A DNA stretch of 64,000 nt. Source: Quillaja saponaria. Its lineage: Eukaryota; Streptophyta; Magnoliopsida; Fabales; Quillajaceae. The stretch is taken from positions 7,874,001-7,938,000 of the forward strand of contig CM055609.1 in assembly GCA_029379385.1 (NCBI GenBank). Reading direction: 5' to 3'. The notes below the pieces were generated by a model that was not told the DNA's origin, did not search any database, and saw only the letters and a list, made by a program, of their open reading frames with translations. Positions 60,527-64,000 of the stretch are shown one piece after another. Each line of letters opens with the position of its first letter. Position 1 is the first letter of the stretch. The translations under genes and the position numbers were made by a program.

Positions 60527-63500
60527 GCATATGTATATGTATTATAATAACTATATATATTCATAAACTTGTTATAATAAATGATCAGTTACTATATAAT
60601 CTTTTTCATTACATTGGAATTATAGTGTTGTGGATATGATGCTTGTACGGGCCATTGTTTGGTATGATTTGAGCATAGTTGAAATTACGTTTAGCTTTCA
60701 TAAACTAGAATTATTCAAGCCCGCTAAACCCAATGTAGTGCTAGGGTGTCGCATGTTGACATAAGTGTTATTAGTAGTGGTTGGAAGTAGTGTGTGTGAT
60801 TTCATATATTGAGTTAGATTTGTTTAGGACAGGTGTTTGAGAGTTTGTCATCTGACTCCCAGGGGAGTTGAGTAGTGTACAAAAGAGCCAATTGCTGTGC
60901 ATTTGGTTTAATGTTGGTCGGGTTGACTTCTGGTAACTTTTTGTGATAGCTTGTATGGATCAAGGGAGGGAGAAACAATGCTGTCCCTATTACATCGCAA
61001 TAGTTTGAAAATTAACTCCCAATGTTGTCTCCATCATTAAATGAGAAACATTAGTAGTTCAGGAGTCTTGATAACAGTTGCAGCTGATACTGCTGCTATT
61101 TTTTAGAAAAAACCCAGCATGAATCTCCAGAATTATACTAACATACATGAATTGGTAATAAGGAAAGCTTAACCTTCAAGAATATGCATCTTGCAGACCC
61201 TACTTGCCTCCGAGACTTCATAGTCCTAATCTACAAAAACACACATGACACATACATAATCTGATCATCACAACGGAGAATAAAGATCACCACACACAGT
61301 TCATGTGGTTACATAATTACTTATAAACTTGTAAGTGAATTTTATTATACCTTGGTAATTTGAAGAGCTTGTTCGAGTCTCTGAATTTGAATCCAGTGTT
61401 CTGTAACAATGTCAGCCATCTGAACAAAATAAAAAAGATAATGATATAAACTAATCCAAGCAACTATCCTCAACTAAAAAAGGATAATGAAAATCTTTTT
61501 TTCCGTAGAGATGAATATTAACTTCCTAGTTAGGAATAAGAATCACTGGCTAAATTATACAATTCTCCTTTTGTTACAAGTAAAAATATATGAGTTGCTC
61601 CTCAATGAGCAAGATTACTGCATACCAAATTGTGGTATATGTGGTCCCTCTTTCTTGCCACATGGACATGTACGCCACATCAATCGATCTGTCAGGCCTA
61701 GAGGCACTAAGAAGGTTGTCATTTAGTGGTCACAACGAACGGCCAGCTTGGAGGACATAATCTTAAATACACCTTAAGGGGTTTATGGAAATTGGAAGGG
61801 CCTTAGTTCTTGAAAGGACCTTTCTTGTGCTTGAGCAACATGTGTGACTTCTCTCAACTCTCAAGTAAACCCCCTCTCTCTATATCTCTGAACACTTTAC
61901 TCTTTCTTATTGGTTCCTCTCTCTCCTCTTTTTACACACATCATATCTCTCTTCTGGAAAGAACTCCATGACTATTAGGTGTGCCTTTAGTATTCAATGT
62001 AGGTTTCAGAAAACATTAGACACACTGTACTGAATGATTAATTAATTTAGGTTCCTTAGTGGCGGTTAGTTATATATTCACATCACAATACAAAACATTT
62101 TAGGTCCAGTATTCTTTTGGCCAAACTAAATGTTTTGATTTAATCCAAGTGCTTTCAGATTGGGGGATGTTGACACTGACTGAAGTAGTGAAGGGAGATA
62201 TTGAAACATCTGCATAAGTACAAGGTTAACACTGTTCATTGGCTAAAATTGAAACAAAAAAGGCCAAATATATACACCCAAACTCTTTTTTCTAAACAAG
62301 GACCATATGAGAATCTGTAAATTAGTTCATCTATGCAAATAAAGAACAACTATCAATTGTAAATGAGTTGGAGAATAAACCTGTTCAACTTGTGAGGTTA
62401 ACAATTCTAGTCTATCATCAGCATCCTGAGCTTTAGATTCTAAAATATGGAGATCAAAGTTGTTCTTTCTTGAAGCAGCCCAAAGAAGTTGTACCTAAAT
62501 ATTCCGAAGCCTATTTCTCAAATCAATTGAACTTTCAACGAGATCTAGAACATGCAATGCAGCAATTTCTATTGTTTGCTGACATGAGTAACCAACAAAA
62601 GTAATAACAATAGGATAAATGCAAACCAAATAACGAAAAAGAAAACCTCTTCTTCCAGAGCCTCAAGTCTTCCCTCGGTATGCAATGATTTAATCTGCAA
62701 ATTACAATTAATTCTGATAAACCCCAATAGCATCATTTATGGGGAAGCATCCATAGGCATCTAGATATCTATTGATTATAAGACAAGAAAAATAGCACAT
62801 ACATGAAGAAAGATTTAGGTCAAGGTTGTCACTTGATAAAAAGTTTTAAATTATTGAGACAAAATTAGGTGTCCACTGTACAGTGAGTCAGTGAGGTATT
62901 CCAAATGGTCTGTGTGCAAGAAAGTAGAGCAATTAATCAACTTTTCTTTTTAATTGTCTTGTTTTCTTCCTATCTTTTTTTTTTTGAGAGGAGGAAGATA
63001 TGTTTGCAGTTGAGAGATGGAACCATGATGGTGGCAGACATCCCGAGTGATGAGTGCCACAATGAGCTAAGGCCATAAGCCCTTAACCTAATAGAGAAAT
63101 TGCAAAGATCAATTTGTGTTTTTTCTAAGAGGCAAGTAATCATTTCTTAGGTTCAGAATGATAGAAAAGAAAATGGCGATATTGATCATCAATCTAACTT
63201 TTTACCACAAACAAATGTACCTGACAACTTTTTCAAATAAATTGAAAAAAAAGGAGTCATTTTGAATACTTCTAGTGGATATATAAGCACCCAAATAGGA
63301 GTTCTACTGGAAGACAAACCTCAATACTAGACAGAGTAGACTGGAGATTTTGGATCTTATTTGACATTTCTTCAATCCGCTTCTCACACTGTCTGAGGTA
63401 AAGGCTTTTCTCATTTGAGCTCTTAATGCTTTCTTCAAGAACAGATTCTGCATTAATAAATATTGAACAAATGAAGAAAGCCGAAGAAAGAAGGATCCTC

Positions 63501-64000
63501 TCCTCAATTGTAAAATTCATTTAGCAACAGAATACAGTCAAATACTTTGACAATTGAATTAGTGATTGTACTGGGGCAAAAACTATAAATCTATTCTCAG
63601 AAGAATATGAAATGAAAAAGATGAAACTGTAAATCAGCTTAGTGCATGAAGTATTGAGAAAAATGGCACATTTGTATCTGATAAACAACACCAAAATTAC
63701 AGTTTTAAGATTGGCACAGGCCACAGACGCCATACCCTGTCTCAGTAATATCAAAACAAAGGAAATGAATACTATCCTCTTACCATTCTAGCATTACAAC
63801 CTCAAGTGGGTAAGCTAAAGAATATCACAAGTACATAAAATAACATCATGACATATTCTAAACCAATAACAGAAAAATGGGCAGTGAAAGCAGGGGATAT
63901 AAAGTCTTCTTTATTTCCAAAAATTGGAATATTACCAAAGGAAGCTTCACTAGGCAGCAGGTCTTGCGTAACAACCCCCACCCCAAATAACCCATATAGA
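59514..64000 (-). CDS. Coiled-coil protein with C-terminal membrane anchor (5' end outside the window)
   Basis: Nine exons on the minus strand, each joined by GT-AG in consistent phase: 64000-63936 (partial), 63447-63320, 62694-62647, 62494-62381, 61419-61351, 61230-61174, 60344-60225, 59770-59690, 59564-59514. The first visible exon, GLFGVGVVTQDLLPSEASF, looks like the end of a signal peptide. Then a heptad-like region: LRQCEKRIEEMSNKIQNLQS, IKSLHTEGRLEALEEE, LLWAASRKNNFDLHILESKA, DRLELLTSQVEQ, then ADIVTEHWIQIQRLEQALQI. The C-terminal domain is WSSRLSQCLHQLRRLFTAAK, KYHHELQAVIKKEMERYEFT, ending in the anchor LVFFLASALITFPLIWMLLS. About 243 residues are visible. It resembles plant coiled-coil proteins annotated only as paramyosin- or DNA-repair-ATPase-related; ER/endomembrane location and structural role are inferences. 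Confidence 0.85.
60478..60520. repeat. Long AT microsatellite
   Basis: About 21 uninterrupted AT units in an intron of the coiled-coil gene, followed by a related GTATATGCATATG-type stretch. Confidence 0.95.

Noticed and set aside
1..64000. CRISPR arrays, tRNA genes, bacterial-type operons, full-length retrotransposons
   Set aside because: None seen: no regularly spaced repeats with unique spacers, no cloverleaf-like tRNA, no reverse transcriptase, integrase or transposase coding sequence, and no LTR pair.

Overview
The window is nuclear DNA of a flowering plant, most likely a woody eudicot; I do not name a species. The evidence is short GT-AG introns, plant-only families (AP2/ERF repressors, Di19, NFD6, E6, F-box and PPR pseudogenes), very AT-rich intergenic DNA, plant MITEs, and a plastid 23S rRNA fragment inserted in the nuclear sequence. 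There is no prokaryotic operon structure, CRISPR array or recognised tRNA.

Layout. 0-3 kb: the 3' half of a malectin-like/LRR membrane protein gene (+), with one apparent 1-bp frameshift. 4.2-13.3 kb: two convergent ethylene-response-factor repressor genes, ERF12-like (+) and ERF11-like (-), separated by 7.4 kb that holds two MITE-like elements. 13-20 kb: AT-rich spacer with a roughly 197-bp tandem duplication. 20.4-21.1 kb: a class I small heat-shock protein gene with a heat-shock element. 22.1-22.4 kb: a probable two-exon gene for a 44-residue membrane microprotein (-). 23.4-24.6 kb: a PPR pseudogene split by a 687-bp non-autonomous hAT element with a perfect 8-bp target duplication. 25.3-28.2 kb: a Di19 zinc-finger gene (-) containing a clear U12-type AT-AC intron. 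31.7-33.6 kb: an OB-fold nucleic-acid-binding gene (+), with another 1-bp frameshift. 37.6-39.0 kb: an NFD6-like mitochondrial gene (-) with two possible C-termini. 39.1-41.6 kb: poly(T) minisatellite, an inverted copy of the NFD6 upstream region, and a tentative three-exon small gene (-). 43.0-46.2 kb: a conserved plant gene of unknown function (-). 46-52 kb: AT-rich spacer. 52.2-53.1 kb: an E6-like secreted Asn/Tyr-rich protein gene (-). 56.0-58.2 kb: two decayed F-box genes in tandem, the second interrupted by the plastid 23S rRNA fragment. 58.4-58.9 kb: a single-exon conserved membrane protein gene (-). 59.5-64.0 kb: the 3' part of a coiled-coil, C-terminally membrane-anchored protein gene (-), which runs off the window.

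The genes form no pathway. Several are linked to stress (ERF repressors, small HSP, Di19), but this is ordinary plant gene order. The most distinctive items are the AT-AC intron of Di19, the organellar and hAT insertions into pseudogenes, the microprotein gene, the NFD6 alternative end with its duplicated upstream region, and two isolated +1 frameshifts that may be assembly errors. Exon coordinates were derived by hand from reading frame and splice signals, without transcript data.
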